Shown: positions 32,100 to 44,632 of the stretch, one piece after another
Numbering within the stretch: the stretch's first letter is position 1
Layout of the letters: the number at the start of each line of letters is the position of its first letter
Source: Laetiporus sulphureus 93-53
Lineage: Eukaryota; Basidiomycota; Agaricomycetes; Polyporales; Laetiporaceae
NCBI RefSeq assembly: GCF_001632365.1
Contig: NW_024468591.1
Location: 4,075 to 68,074 of the forward strand
Length of the DNA stretch: 64,000 nucleotides
Direction: 5' to 3'
Program-made: the position numbers and the translations under genes
Notes under the pieces: generated by a model
What the model saw: only the letters and a program-made list of their open reading frames with translations
Database searches by the model: none
What the model was told of the DNA's origin: nothing

Positions 32100-33532
32100 G
32101 AAGCGGAGGAGAAAACTGACATATTTTCTCAAGTACCGACCGAACTAGTCATTGCAATCGCAAAGTTGTTGCCGGATGACGATCTCATCAGTTTCACGAT
32201 GACATCATGCCACTTGCACTTCATCGGTGTCCCAATCTATCTGGATCACTATGGCATACACATTTTAGCCACGAATGGTGATTTCACTTTGTCTGGATGG
32301 AGATGCGCTTCCATTCTAGGTTTTTGGCGCTATTCTCTTGTTTTTCAATGCCCAACGACTCTACGCATCACATTCTCCGATGATTCCATCAAAGATGGTC
32401 GAATCAGTTGTTTCCTTTTATCCTTGCAGCGCATCCCTGCATTGAAAACCATGCAGCTCAGATTCACGGCGACTCCACATGCAGAACTAGCCCGGCTGTT
32501 AGAGAGCCTCGAGGGCATGGCTGTCATGAATCTTATGGCTTGGCACTGCAGTTCCGAAGTCTATCATCCGTTCAAACTCATGAGATGCATACCACCTCGT
32601 TTTCCCCTCTCCCTATCTTCACTGAAGGTTTTCGAGCCTCAGGTATCTGCACTATTCGATGCCCTGCTTTATCGATGGACAGTGGCGAGTATTAATGCCT
32701 CCAACATCACCGAACTCACTTTGAACACCCCGGGCATCGGAACACCTCCTTGAACTCATATCTTCGAGCGACTCGCAGTGCCGACCTTGCAGGTCCTGTG
32801 AATTGAGGGCAAACTCACGCAGCTCGTGCTTGATCGATTCCTACGTCATCACGATGACCTTCGCGAACTCCATATCGGGTTCCACTCCCATTGTGGTGGT
32901 GCCACACATCGACGCTGCCTCCCCCCTTCATTGCCTCGACTGCGGATCCTGGATGGCCCACTTACATACCTCATCTGACTGTTGAGCGATTCCCACCATC
33001 TGCTTTCAGCTTTGGAGAAGCTCGTCGTACTGCCAGATCAAGATCATATTAATCCTGCCGATTATGTGTGCAACCTTGTAAGAGTGGTGGAATGTGTTGG
33101 AGCGTGCAGCGCATTGTGGTGTTTCAACTGCACCATCCCCTTTCAGCTTGCAGCTGAGAATGACACTCCATTTGGTGATTATTACCTTCACACATTGGAT
33201 GTCGCTCTTACTCACGTAAGTTGCATCACTCTCGAACAAGCCTCGCGGCTGAAGCACAAAGATGCATTCAGTTCCTCGCTGCTGGTAAGCACACGCGAAC
33301 ATTTATGCTATTCATATGTCTAAACGAACCCTATCCATAAGCGTCACCTTCCACATTGGTTGCAGCAATTCCCTGCACTCCTTTCCCTGCAGATGTGGGA
33401 AGATGCCACTGTCGACCGAAATGTCGAATTGTCTCTGATCTGGGAGACGTGCGCTCTCATCGATATCTGGATTAATTCAGGGGATAAAAAACTTTCTTGG
33501 AAAGCAGGGTCGGATGATGGTAGTACCCAGTA
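32100..33532 (+). pseudogene. Decayed F-box/LRR-like gene
   Basis: Begins with an F-box-like segment (VPTELVIAIAKLLPDDDLIS, then FTMTSCHLHFIG). Leucine-rich text continues to about 33530 (LWSLIWETCALIDIW-type ending: VELSLIWETCALIDIWINSG). One short intron lies near 33285-33365. Three TGA stops interrupt it: after IGTPP (about 32751), after LQVL (about 32802) and after TYLI (about 32976). Each sits where CGA (Arg) would keep the frame. The ATG at 32166 lies inside the F-box, so the true start is upstream and not resolved. Confidence 0.6.
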
Positions 33533-34420
33533 AGAATCTGTTACGCCATCTCCTGTTTACATTAGCGTTTCTGCCTTATGTCCCATCAATGTTTCCTGAG
33601 TCTGCACGTCTAAATGTACAACTGAATTCTATTTCCAATATTTCTCCAAGAGTACTCGCACTACACCCAGCCGCTACGCAGTTGCACTGACGCTTCTCTG
33701 GAATCGGTTAGTGGGTTACAACCCATTTCGTACTCGGCCAGAATCCCTATCACACTACGTATCACTGGTGCGTACCTATCCTTGCTGCGATCGGTGCTCG
33801 CTGACGTATTGGCCCAGGCTGCCCATACAGCATGCCTTGTCCTTCATGTATTGGAACTGCTCATGTCACCTCCTGCGTGGTATCCAGACCTCTTTCCGGT
33901 CGTCAATGTTCTTTTATCTACTCCTGTATTTGCGCTGGCATGGCTGTGGAGCATGCCTTAGGTGGCCACCGGGCTCCGACACGAAAAATGAAGTCGGGAC
34001 CAAAGTTGTCAAAGAGAACGCAGATGGTGCTGTGCAAAACGGGAGCAGCAGCTCCATCGGAGGGATCAAGCACGAAGTCGATGCCCGTGCGATCAGATTA
34101 TGTGCAGGGTTTCATCAGAGTGGGAGCGTCAGCTCTGTGCCACATATTAACTCTATATTGTATCTCACAGTCTCTTATCTCGGATCTCAAAGCCGACATC
34201 CTAGAGCTATCATTGCTGCGATGCGCTATGGTTGGCGTAAGTTAAATAGTAAGTCATTTGAAGGGAAGAGAACGACGAAGGATACAACTACAAAGCAAAG
34301 ACTTCACACGAATCACCACGCGATGCAACTGGAACATAGAGAGCAGACATAGATCAAGCCAATTTTCTGAGTGCGCGGCCAGTCAACATTACACAATCTG
34401 CATAAATGAAGATAGAATGC
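33533..34420. other. Spacer with two overlapping unassigned plus ORFs
   Basis: ORFs at 33711-34352 and 33832-34245 use different frames of the same stretch. The second is basic (KMKSGPKLSKRTQ). No domain is recognised. Confidence 0.35.
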
Positions 34421-34954
34421 TTACTGTTTCTTTGGTCGGCATCCAAGCGTCTCCTTTCCATGTTTCCTGAGCACTATGTGAGGCACTTGATCATGTGTGA
34501 GCTGCGTGAGGACCCAGGATACATCAGCAACTGCCATGTTCCAGTCCGACAAGTTCACTTCTTCTGCAGCTAGTCTCCACCACAGAAGGGCAAGAAGGAC
34601 CGTGAGCAACCCGTTTTGACCGGGCTTTCTGAGCTTGGTCCAATCACCACCACCGCCGGGTATTGGATGCCCAGAAATATCATTTTTTCTCCACTCCGGT
34701 TGAAGGCCAGCCCACCACAGCCACCAGGAGCAAGTGTACTCATCTAGGCTCTCGATGACTGGAAGGTTTGACAGCATGCGACAGTGCACACGAAGCCAGT
34801 GTGTGACCTGGGGTGGGCAGTTGGTAGCATCAAGGCCTCTGATCTGTAGTAAGTCAGCAGATGACAGTGTATCAAGGTGTGCATCACTTACCGCAGTCTT
34901 AAAACCGTAACTGTTCTCAACTGCTATCCACAGTGAGACACATCTGTTGAACTC
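34421..34954 (-). pseudogene. 3' part of the host gene split by the Gypsy element
   Basis: Minus-strand reading from NRCVSLWIAVENSYGFKTA to a stop at 34421, with WWLWWAGLQPEWR and VADVSWVLTQL. It resembles the C-terminus of a multi-copy Agaricomycete hypothetical family of unknown function. It is in frame with the upstream part at 43563-44152 once the element and one 5-bp duplication are discounted. Confidence 0.55.
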
Positions 34955-35613
34955 TGTCACGGCATGCCGATGACAAAGATAGACAACCAAAATAGGGTCC
35001 CCTTGAGGGCCCCCCTGGCTAAGAGCCTACAGCGACAAGCTGTGGCAGTACGACGTGCCCACTGACGAGGCCTAGTAGCTGGTCACCGAGCAAGACTTAC
35101 TGGTGAGGCTAGAGGTGCTATCACACAAGTGAGGATGTGATAAAATGTATAGCACACTGAGAGTGTCTGGTAAGACCCCTCTGTGATGGTAGTGGTGGAC
35201 GAAGGAGAATAAGACTGAGGTCTCCTCCTCGTCTCGCTGGTCCTTATATACATGATTGCTATGCTACTGTACAGTACTACCTAAGCGAGTCCCATGCTAT
35301 CCTACTGGTCAGTGCTACAATCGTACGACATGTCCCAATTATCCTGATTGGCTGCCTAATAATAACCCACAGAGACGGAGCTCCTTTTGAGCACGCAATA
35401 TGGCATCATGGCGATTGCAACATATGACGCCATGCCGAGGAGTTCGGTGTCACATGATAATGCCGAGAGAGATTCAAGATCATGTGACTGGATGCCTCGT
35501 TATCTTATCTCATTAGGTCACGTGACTTCTTGTGCGACGAGAAATGATGAAAAATGATATGCTCCTTGATAGCATTTGTTCCTATAATGACTTTGTCAGG
35601 TAAAACCGTGACA
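34955..35613 (-). repeat. 3' LTR of the Gypsy element
   Basis: 659 bp, TGTCACGG...CCGTGACA (inverted ends). It retains the ends better than the other LTR. Confidence 0.93.
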
Positions 35614-35664
35614 TCACTCCCTTCTCAAGGTTCATCGTCCCGATGAGCCAAAGCCTTTGGCTCC

Positions 35665-38600
35665 TCATATGGTTCGCTTTGCGAGTGAACTATCTGCTTC
35701 AGAAATGATTCCTGGAGCATAGCGTTCGCATATGAGTTGTGTGACACGATCGCCTGTTCTGACCTCGAATGGTTTGCTGGTCATATTAACGAGAAGCACC
35801 TTGATTTCCCCTGTGTAATCTGGGTCAATTACCCCTGCTGTGACATCGATTCCTTTGAGGGCTAGCCCACTTCGGGGGGCCACTCGAATGTATGTCCACT
35901 TTGGGGGATCAATCGCAAGTCCGGTGCCAATGAGCATTCTGGAGTATGGGGGGATATCTATGTCTTGTATGGACTTGACATCCCAGCCAACAGCTTCTGC
36001 AGAACCCTTGTAGGGTGCTCTGGCATTCGGATGGGTGCGGAAGAAGAACATGAATTCATCAGGGTGATCAGACAGAGCGATTTTGTGCACTTTGCGTGTT
36101 CGCGGCTTTGCTCTTGGAGCATCTGGGTGTGCCTTGTGGAATTCCTCTACTTTGTCTTTGACGTTTGTGAGATTTTTCAATGGTTCCCAAGTATTATCGC
36201 TGTGGTCGTAGTCCAACCATTTCATGAGATACTGGGTTTTGTTATACCTGACTCTCGAATCCAGGATGTCTTCTATGTCCCATTCTTCCTCTCTGTCAAT
36301 GATGACTGGGGGGTTAGGGGGAGGTACTCATCCCGGGATAGAGTCTTGATGGAACATTATAAGCTTAGAAGCATGAAACACGGGATGTATCTTCATGTCT
36401 GCTGGTAGTTGCAGTTTGAATGATACGACTCCGATCTTTTCGAGGATCTTGAATGGTCCATAGTTTTGAGTCGCTAGCTTTTGGCTTTTGACTTTGACGT
36501 GAAGATCTTTTCCTCGAATAAGCACTTCATCTCCTACTTTGAAAGGGACGTCCTGCTTTTTAAGGTCGAAGTACCATTTCATTCTTTCTGCTGCTAACGA
36601 TAAAGCGGCACGAGCTTGTTCCTGTGCTTGATCGCAGTTATGGAATAGGTGTTCCAGGGATGGATGTTGTATTCCTTCCAGCACGTCTGGCACCATTCAG
36701 GGGTGTTGACCATGCTCAATGAAAAATGGGGACAGGCCTGTCGATTCTGAAGCTTGGTTGTTGTATGCGAATTCCGCTGTGGGCAATAGTGTAGCCCAAT
36801 CAGTTTGTCGGTAAGTGCAATACATGCGCAGATATTGCTCCAGAATTTGGTTGACTCGCTCAGTCTGTCCATCTGTTTCAGGGTGATAAGCTGTAGACAT
36901 CGTAGATTTGATATGAAGTTTCTGGCAGAACTCCTGGAATAGCTTGGCTGAGAACTGTGTGCCTCGATCTGATATGATCTGCTGGAGAATTCTGTGGAGT
37001 TTGAATACTTCAGTGTAGAAAATTGATGCTACTTGAGATGCTGTCACCATGTCGTCTACTGGGTAGAAGTGTGCATGTTTGGTGAACCTGTCGACGACTA
37101 CCAGAATGGCGGTCTTCTTTTCTTCCCTATAGTCTGGGCTTGGCAGTAACTGCATAATCAGGTCACATGTAACCATTTCCCAAGGTCCTTCTGGTACTGG
37201 ATTAGGTTGTAACAGTCCATAAGGCTTTTGCTTGCTCGTCTTGTTTCTTTGACAAGTTACGCAGCCTTGGACGTACTTTTTTACATCAATGGTAAGCCCT
37301 GGCCATCAGTAATTCCTGCTAATCAGCTCTTGCGTCTTCCATCGTCTGGGGTGTCTGGCCGTGGAGATGTCGTGGTGCAGCTGGATCAGCTCATTCCACA
37401 GTGCAGAGTCTTTTAGAATGTAGACTTTTCCTCTTCTGAGCAGCAATCCATGCTCAAAGTTCCACTCTTGGAGGTCTTTTCCGAACTCTCGCTTGCCAGT
37501 TTTTAGTAGGTGCTGGTAACCTTTGGTCATTTCATCATCTAGTAGTGCCGATTTCACTCTTTCAAGAAGTTTTGCATTGTCAACTTCGGAGGAATGAGTG
37601 GCTGAGATCGCGTGGATGGCAAAATATTCAGGTCGAAGCAAAGTTTGCCCTGAATTGTCATTGCTCACCCCCTTCTCATGATCTGGCCTCCTGGACAGAG
37701 GATCGGCACACATCATCATCTTTCCGGGGCGGTGACAGAGAATAAAGTTAAATCTTGTAAGGTAAAGTGACCAGCGAGCTTGTCGTCTGGTCAATGTTTG
37801 AGCTTGTCAGAAATAGGTAAGATTTAGGTGAGCCGACCATATCTCAACCGGGTGAGGGTGTCCTTCGAAGTACTGCCGGTATTCTTCCAAAGCCCGAATG
37901 ATGGCTGGCATTTCCTTGTCGTAGATCTCATAGTTTCACTCATGTTCATTGAGCGATTTGGAGTAATATGCGACAGGATGCCAGAGTTCATCTTCTCCCA
38001 ACTGTTCAAGGACCGCACCTGTGGCAAAGTCCGAGGCATCCGTTTCTAAGCTAAAGGGACGGGTTGCATTGGGGAGTGCTAGGATCGGGGCAGAAGTGAA
38101 TGCAGTCTTGAGGGCTTCAAATGCCTTTTGTTGAGGTTCTTCCCATTTCCATGTGCATCCTTACATGTTAATAGAGTCAAGGGTCGAGTCATCGATCCGA
38201 AATCCTTGATGAATCATCGATAGAAATTTGCCAGACCAAGGAATGCTTGCACTTGCTTTACCTTGGTGGGCACTGGCCACTTGAGCATGCCGTCGACCTT
38301 CTCTGAGTCCATCTGTATTGACCCCTTTGAGATTATGAGTTCGAGAAACTTGACAAAAGTGGTCGCAAAGTGACACTTTTCTGGTTTCACGAACAGGTCA
38401 TTGTCTCGGAGTTGTTGTAGAACCTTTTTAGTCAGACAGTCGTGTTCCTCCTGGTTATCTGTAAAGATGATGATGTCATCTATATAGACTGCCACCTTTC
38501 CAGTGCGAATGAGATCACCTAAGACATCGTTCATCATAGCCTGGAAAGTGCTAGGAGCATTACAGAATCTGAAGTACATGACAGTAGGTTCAAATAATCC

Positions 38601-39740
38601 TCTATGGGTAATGAACGCTGCCTTTTCCTTATCTCCCTTTCGAAGGCGTACATTGTTGTACCCCCATCTCAGGTCTAGGGTGGTAAATATACTGGCCCTA
38701 GAGATTCCGTCAATGAGGTCATTGATTCACGGAAGTGGGAATTTGTTCTTCTTGGTGACACTGTTTAATGCCCTGTAGTCTTGGACAAGTCTAAGAGAGC
38801 CATCCTTCTTTTTTACAAAAAGTACTGAAGCAGCGTAAGGGGATTTAGATGGTTGAATGTAGCCTTTGGCTTGTTCGCTGTCAATCCATTCGTCGAGCGA
38901 GTTCTTCTCTCGTAAAGACATAGGGTATACTTTTGCCGGTCTCGGGATTGCCACGTCTGGGACAAGATCAATTGCGTGATCGTAGGGCTTACGCGTCGGC
39001 ATTCTTTCTGAGCTCTTCTTCAAGAACACATCTTCAAATTGATGAAATTCTGGAGGGATGAACTTGGACCAATATTCTTTGTCCTGTGTCTCTTCTGTCG
39101 GCTGTTCTACCAAATGCTCCTTTACCTTCTTGCTTATGCCTAGGATGTCGTGCACCATGTTATGAAGATCCTGGTCTTGCAAGTCTATCCAGTTCATGAA
39201 GTTATCTTCCTGATCCCACCCATCATCCATGTGTACGTCGGGGGGAATTGCTTCATCTTCGAGCCGAGGTTGCGATAGAAGGTTGACTTCTTCTTTGCAT
39301 ACTTTGACTCGTTGCTTCCTCGTGTGTCTGCATCTTGAGAACGTGACCTCTCTATGTTCCCAGTCAACTCAGGAGTTATGTTCTTGTAAGAACTTCATGC
39401 TGAGGATCATTGACATGCATCCAAGGTTTGTGACGAGCAAACTCTCGGTTGATCGGTGCCCCCCGATTAAGATGCTTGTGACTACACGATGAGTAATTGC
39501 GCCATCTTTGTTGAGGCTGGCGTCTGCGTTGAGGATTCAGATTTCATGGTTTAGAGGTATCATCTTAAACCCGTGCTTCTCAGCGAATCTTTGGTCGATA
39601 TAGCAAGAGAATGCTCCAGAATCCAATAGTGCCATCATCTGGATTTCTCGTGATACGAATCCTATCGGCAATTCGATCGAATGTTTAGAAAAACCCGCGG
39701 ATGCAATATATAGATGATCGCTAGGTACATTCGTTCTCAC
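35665..39740 (-). pseudogene. pol: Gypsy polyprotein: protease, RT, RNase H, integrase, chromodomain, dUTPase
   Basis: In order on the minus strand: protease ALLDSGAFSCYID (about 39600); RT with [14 protein letters not shown] (about 38780) and catalytic YIDDIIIF (about 38480); RNase H LETDASDFATGAVLEQ (about 38000); integrase zinc-finger region HHDISTARHP..CVTCQRNK (about 37360-37250); catalytic core VVVDRFTKHAHF, IISDRGTQF and STAYHPETDGQTERVNQ (about 37100-36850); chromodomain YLMKWLDYDHSDNTWEPL (about 36220); and a dUTPase with GWDVKS, PRSGLALKGIDVTAGVID and GDRVTQLI (about 35980-35740). TGA stops interrupt it at 39537, 38727, 38214, 37936, 37807, 37306, 36697 and 36328. Most replace CGA; the one at 37306 fits TGG. 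A one-base loss near 38150 shifts frame. The terminal dUTPase is unusual for Gypsy elements. Confidence 0.9.
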
Positions 39741-39781
39741 GGTACTAATACAATTGTCCTGAAGTGTGACACCAGACTCGT

Positions 39782-41599
39782 CTACACTTCGTACTGAAAA
39801 TTCTCTGAGAAATCATCTATCTCGACGATTCTTGCATTGGTGTCCTTGACCGTAGATGTCGATGCCATTGATGCTGTGTCCGAGCTCTTCGCCTTGTCTT
39901 TGCCTTTGCTGGACGGTGGTGTAGTCGACGTTGTGCTCATCCCACGAAGTGCAGCAATTGCTTGTTCCAGTGCTGCAATTTGAGCTGATGAGCCCGCGCT
40001 ACTTTCTTCTTCCACCTGTCGCACGTTCGTCACCTTGCCCTTCCCTTTTCCTTGCCCTTGCTTTGGGGTGGATCGTGTCTGAAACCGCTTGCCCTTGTAT
40101 TCTGGCTTGGGGAAGGGGCACCGCTTTCCTCGTTCATAGGCGTGCTTTCTGCAGAACAAACATAGTTTGTTTGCCAGCCATCTGTCCTGTTCCGGGGATA
40201 GTTCATGTGCGATTCGTGCGCTTGTGTCCATTTCATTAGGATCCTTGGGAGCGGTCGCCCTGGTCATTGCGGTCTGTCCTATAGACTTGTTGCCTGGGAT
40301 TTGTTGGAGATGTTTGATTTCGATCTCCAAGCAGAACTCGAGATAGTCCATCCAGGTGGTTGGAATCTTCGAGGGGTCTAGAGTCTCCATTACTGACATG
40401 ACCGTTTGAATGTGGGTCGACCGTTGTTCCCTGATTTTGATGATTACGTCTTCGTCAGAGTATCCTGATTCGGGGGCGTAAGCCCTGAAATTTTCTGCGA
40501 AGGCGATCATTGTCTTGTGGTGATTTGCACAGTGTGCATCTAGCAAAGATTGTGCCGTGCACTTGGGGTCAAGCATCTTGTATGCCATTTTCAGTTTCCT
40601 GGTGTATTCTGCCCATGTACCAACGTCTTGTCCGGAGGCGAGCTTGATTGCGTACTCTTTCATGTATAGAGCAGCTCCGCCTTCCAGATGAGCGTTGGCT
40701 TGCCGAATTTTGTCCTTGTCATCTGTGAAATGGTTATAATCGAGCCAGATGAGCAGGTTCATGAACCAAGTTTCAAAGTTTTCCGACGACTTCCTTCCCA
40801 AATACTTGGGAGGATCGAGGAGCTTAATTCGGCGAGGCGATTGACTGGATTGGCCAGCCGGTTGTTGGATACCTGTGGAGGGCACATTGATGATGGCATT
40901 GTTGAGTCGGGACTCTAAGCCAATGATGTAGGTGGTGGTCTTCTCCTGTGCCTCCTTCAGGGTGACCATGTTGCCGTAAAGGGCGTCCATCTGACCCTTT
41001 ACTTCATCTTTGTAATCTTCAAAGTCCTTGCAGATTGCTTGAGCTTTGAGCGTCAGACTGTTATTTGACTTGATGAGCTGTTCGTTGTTGGCAGAGAGGG
41101 TGCCAATCTGGGCTCTTGCGGTCCTTAGTTGGTCTCGCGTTTCCACCACCATTATTTCGACGTGGATGCGGGCCAAGATCTCTTCTTCCAATGAGGCTAC
41201 CGTGCGCTCATGCCGTTCATCCATTTTTTGACGTAATGCTTCGTACGAGCTTACAACATCGCGCATGATGAACGCTCGCACCATATTCATTGTCAATTCT
41301 TTTACATCTCTTGGAATGGTATCAGGTGCGGTGGTGTCTGCGGCCTCCTCGATTGTTGCGTAAGGGATCCCCTGTCATTCCCAAGTCTGAGGTGTGGTGA
41401 ATTCTGGCAGGGTGGTGGGCGATGGGTTTCTGACTACTCCCGATGCCTTGGGTGTGCTGCTGTTGTGGGGTTCTTCCACAGGGGCAGCTGGTCCTGCTTC
41501 AGATGATGTGGAGGGGGCGTTACTCCTCCATGGGTCAGAAGATTCACTTGCAGTATGTCCTTCTGGAAATGTAACACTGCCAAGATCATACTGAGACAT
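39782..41599 (-). pseudogene. gag: Gypsy gag-like protein
   Basis: Starts at ATG 41599 (MSQYDLGSV) and stops at 39782, about 605 codons with one internal TGA at 41375-41377 (where CGA would read through). It shows a coiled-coil-like N-terminal region with many E/K/R, a retrotransposon-gag middle (FENFETWFMNLLIWLDY-like, about 40780), a CX2C..H..C-like knuckle (CLFCRKHAYERGKRC, about 40130) and a Ser/Thr-rich tail. pol lies in another frame. Confidence 0.8.
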
Positions 41600-41653
41600 T
41601 GGGATCGATGTTGAGGAGAGGGGAAATGATGAGTTCGAAATGGTAGCTTTTTA

Positions 41654-42852
41654 CTAGAGTTGGTTATCGGCTCCCAGTAAGCGTGCTAGTTCGATGATAT
41701 GGTTTCTCCGTGCTGTGGCTTCTTCGAGCCTTGCTGGGCGAGGATGTCTTTATTCTGGAAAGTCTCTGTACCAGTTTGTCCAGAAGAGTTCTTCGTCTTC
41801 TTGATACAACCGAGCAAGACGTTCCCAGTAAGCATTTTTTATCCACTCGCGAACTGGATCGATTATCTCGATGTCTGTTTCAATGAGTCAAAAAGGTGTG
41901 TGCAGGGTGACTCGACGTTCGATGTCAACCGGATAATGATAAAGCGGGATGGATCGCTCTGATAGTAGGGGTTGATAGATGAAGTACCCCGTGCACACCA
42001 GATGATGATAGAGGTCGGTGATGTAGTGGTCGACCACGTAGTTTCTGAATACAAAACTGACTTGATACCAGGGCATGAAACTGCTGATACGGTAGTACAA
42101 AAATATTACTGGTCCTAGTAAGGCCAGTAGCACGACTCCTTCTCGAACCTCACAATGTCTCTTCCTACGCGCTCCTGCTCCTTGTTGATACCTCTGAACA
42201 AAATCTTTCCTAGTCTCACGCAGAGCTCGATAGCGATGCGCCTATCGATGAATGTAAAGTCGTCGCCTCGTCCAATCCTCTCGTTTAAAGCTCCTAGGTG
42301 TCACAGAATGTGATCGCGGCACTGAATTTGTGCTTCCGTGAACTTAGCCGTGATGTGGGGCTGCTGTAAGACTTTGTAACGCTGAATAGTGGCGTATACA
42401 GTTGGCGCAATGTTCTCGGGAAGTGTGCCTTTGGGATTCTTGTGGATCCCTCGAGGGTGATAGTTCTGGGAGAGTGCGAATGCGAGTACGGCAGTGGCGT
42501 CATCGTTAGACCACCAATAAGGTTTGTAGATGGGTACTGAGGGGTCAGATGCGTCTTTGGGAATTGCTTCAGCCCATGAGCTGACCTTAGAGCGAAGCTT
42601 CTGAAGGTTTGAGTGGTAGTCGTCAGGCTTGGCTCGGAGTAGGTTGCTCGCCGTTAGACGAAGAGTGCGATGAGGATCGCGTTGGTAAGGATGGTAGCAT
42701 CCGTTGGGCGGAACGATACCGTTGTGTACTTGTGGTGCTTTACCGGTCGATGCAGCACTGTTCCTTTTGAAGGAAGGGAGTGGCTTAGGCAGTAGAGGTG
42801 AAGTGGAATGGTATGAAGGAAGTGGTGTGGATCTCTGGGCGAAAATGTGCAG
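41654..42852 (-). pseudogene. Extra ORF between the 5' LTR and gag (pre-gag)
   Basis: Reading the minus strand from about 42852, a coding-like frame gives PKPLPSFKRNSAASTGK, YQRDPHRTLRLTASNLLRAK, DDATAVLAFALSQNYHPRG and FTFIDRRIAIELCVRLGKIL. After a frame change near 42120 come a hydrophobic stretch (VLLALLGPVIFLYY), YQVSFVFRNYVVDHYITDLY, WIKNAYWERLARLYQEDEEL and a stop at 41654. TGA codons at 42301 and about 41887 sit where CGA would continue the frame. The total is about 400 codons. No start codon was found; it may be spliced or read through from the LTR. No family is recognised. The hydrophobic segment hints at a membrane protein. Confidence 0.6.
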
Positions 42853-42903
42853 TTACCAGTGTTAGACACTTGGTAGGGGCGTAAAAGGTCAGTCTTATTC
42901 TAA

Positions 42904-43562
42904 TGTCATGGCACACCGATGACAAAGATAGACAACCAAAATAGGGTCCCCTTGAGGGCCCCCCTGGCTAAGAGCCTACAGCGACAAGCTGTGGCAGTAC
43001 GACGTGCCCACTGACGAGGCCTAGTAGCTGGTCACCGAGCAAGACTTACTGGTGAGGCTAGAGGTGCTATCACACAAGTGAGGATGTGATAAAATGTATA
43101 GCACACTGAGAGTGTCTGGTAAGACCCCTCTGTGATGGTAGTGGTGGACGAAGGAGAATAAGACTGAGGTCTCCTCCTCGTCTCGCTGGTCCTTATATAC
43201 ATGATTGCTATGCTACTGTACAGTACTACCTAAGCGAGTCCCACGCTATCCTACTGGTCAGTGCTACAATCGTACGACATGTCCCAATTATCCTGATTGG
43301 CTGTCTAATAATAACCCACAGAGACGGAGCTCCTTTTGAGCACGCAATATGGCGTCATGGCGATTGCAACATATGACGCCATGCTGAGGAGTTCGGTGTC
43401 ACATGATAATGCTGAGAGAGATCCAAGGTCATGTGACTGGATGCCTCGTTATCTTATCTCATTAGGTCACGTGACTTCTTGTGCGACGAGAAATGATGAA
43501 AAATGATATGCTCCTTAATAGCATTTGTTCCTATAATGACTTTGTCAGGTAAAATTGTGACA
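42904..43562 (-). repeat. 5' LTR of the Gypsy element
   Basis: 659 bp, 98% identical to the other LTR by eye. The inverted ends are degraded by transitions (TGTCATGG; AATTGTGACA on the far side). Confidence 0.93.
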
Positions 43563-44152
43563 AACTCACTGCCTAGGTGCTTCGACATCATGAAGTCATG
43601 CACTTCTCGAGCCCAGTCTGGTATACCAGTTGCAATTCTTTGTATCGTATTGCTGGCCTCCTTGTCATCATCCACAAGCTCATCAATCTCCTCCATAAGC
43701 TCATCAACATCCGATGCAACCTCAGACTCCCCGATGTCAGAGCTGAGCTGGGTACGAGAGGGCAGGAGTCCATGGAGATGAAAACACGGCTGTTTAATTG
43801 TTGCAATTGGTGGCACATCATTTTGCTGGTGCTTTGAACTCACTGAGGATGTCAGTCCTGCACCACCAGCAGTGGTGGCTTGCCTAGTGCTGATGTCGCT
43901 GGTGCCAGATGTGTTCACTGTGACTACCCCAAGTGAGTGTACAGGCTGTGATTGAGGTTGTGGTACGCCCTCGAATGGTGCATCTGCATGTGGAGTTGAA
44001 GCATCTGTTGCAACTGTGCATGTGTCGGGCTTCGTTTTAGCCAAGAATCGAGTAAAAGACAGGATAATATGGTCATGGAAAGCATCCACTTCGCATTGAA
44101 ACCAAGAATGAGATGATGCATCTTGTGTCTTGTCAGACTGTAAACTATACAT
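43563..44152 (-). pseudogene. 5' part of the host gene split by the Gypsy element
   Basis: Minus-strand reading from about 44152 (MYSLQSDK) through a Ser/Thr/Gln-rich region and an acidic stretch (VDELMEEIDELVDDDKEA) to DFMMSKHLGSEF at the insertion site. It continues in frame at 34954 on the other side. No domain is known; it is a lineage-specific hypothetical protein. More 5' exons may lie upstream. Confidence 0.55.
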
Positions 44153-44632
44153 AGAGGGTCAACATGCTAGCAGAATACACATTTGTGAAACGTGTTTGAA
44201 CCTTCTCGAGGAGGAGCCCCAACTATCAGAGCTGTGGATGTCCCTGTCTGCTGTCATAGCAATTCCAAGAGAGGCTGGATGGCCTCAATAAGTTTATCAT
44301 GCATGCTAGATATGTAATTAGTGGAAGTGGTTGGGGGGCAGAAATACATTGCTTACAGCCAAACACCCTGGAGTCCGTCTTCTATCTGAGGCAGCAGTAT
44401 GTTTTCTTCGACATAATCGGTATCCATTTCATCCTTGTGAAGCCAGGTAGACAACAACAGAAATTTTCGCGATCACGACGACTCACTTGGATTTCTTGAG
44501 GGAGGCGACAGACAATCCTTCTGCGAAACATTGGAATGTGGAACGTGAGCGTGGGACGTGAACAGGCACGTGACCGCGATTTGAAACGCAGCACCACACA
44601 TCCGTGCAGTTCCGTTGCTCTCAGTCTCCGCT
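44153..44632. other. Upstream region of the split host gene
   Basis: No separate gene is supported. Short ORFs (44299-44499 plus, 44382-44675 minus) are opposite frames of the same stretch. Confidence 0.4.

Larger units (their letters stand above)
34955..43562 (-). mobile_element. Complete Ty3/Gypsy LTR retrotransposon (chromodomain and dUTPase), inactivated
   Basis: 8608 bp, flanked by the 5-bp duplication AACTC (34950-34954 and 43563-43567). LTRs of equal length, 659 bp, begin TGTCACGG-like and end CCGTGACA-like. The order on the minus strand is 5' LTR, extra ORF, gag, protease, RT, RNase H, integrase, chromodomain, dUTPase, 3' LTR. The LTRs differ at about 13 positions by eye, all transitions, so insertion is not recent. 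Multiple in-frame TGA codons and at least two frameshifts (near 38150 and 42120) inactivate it. A tRNA primer site was not identified. The insertion splits a host gene. Confidence 0.95.
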
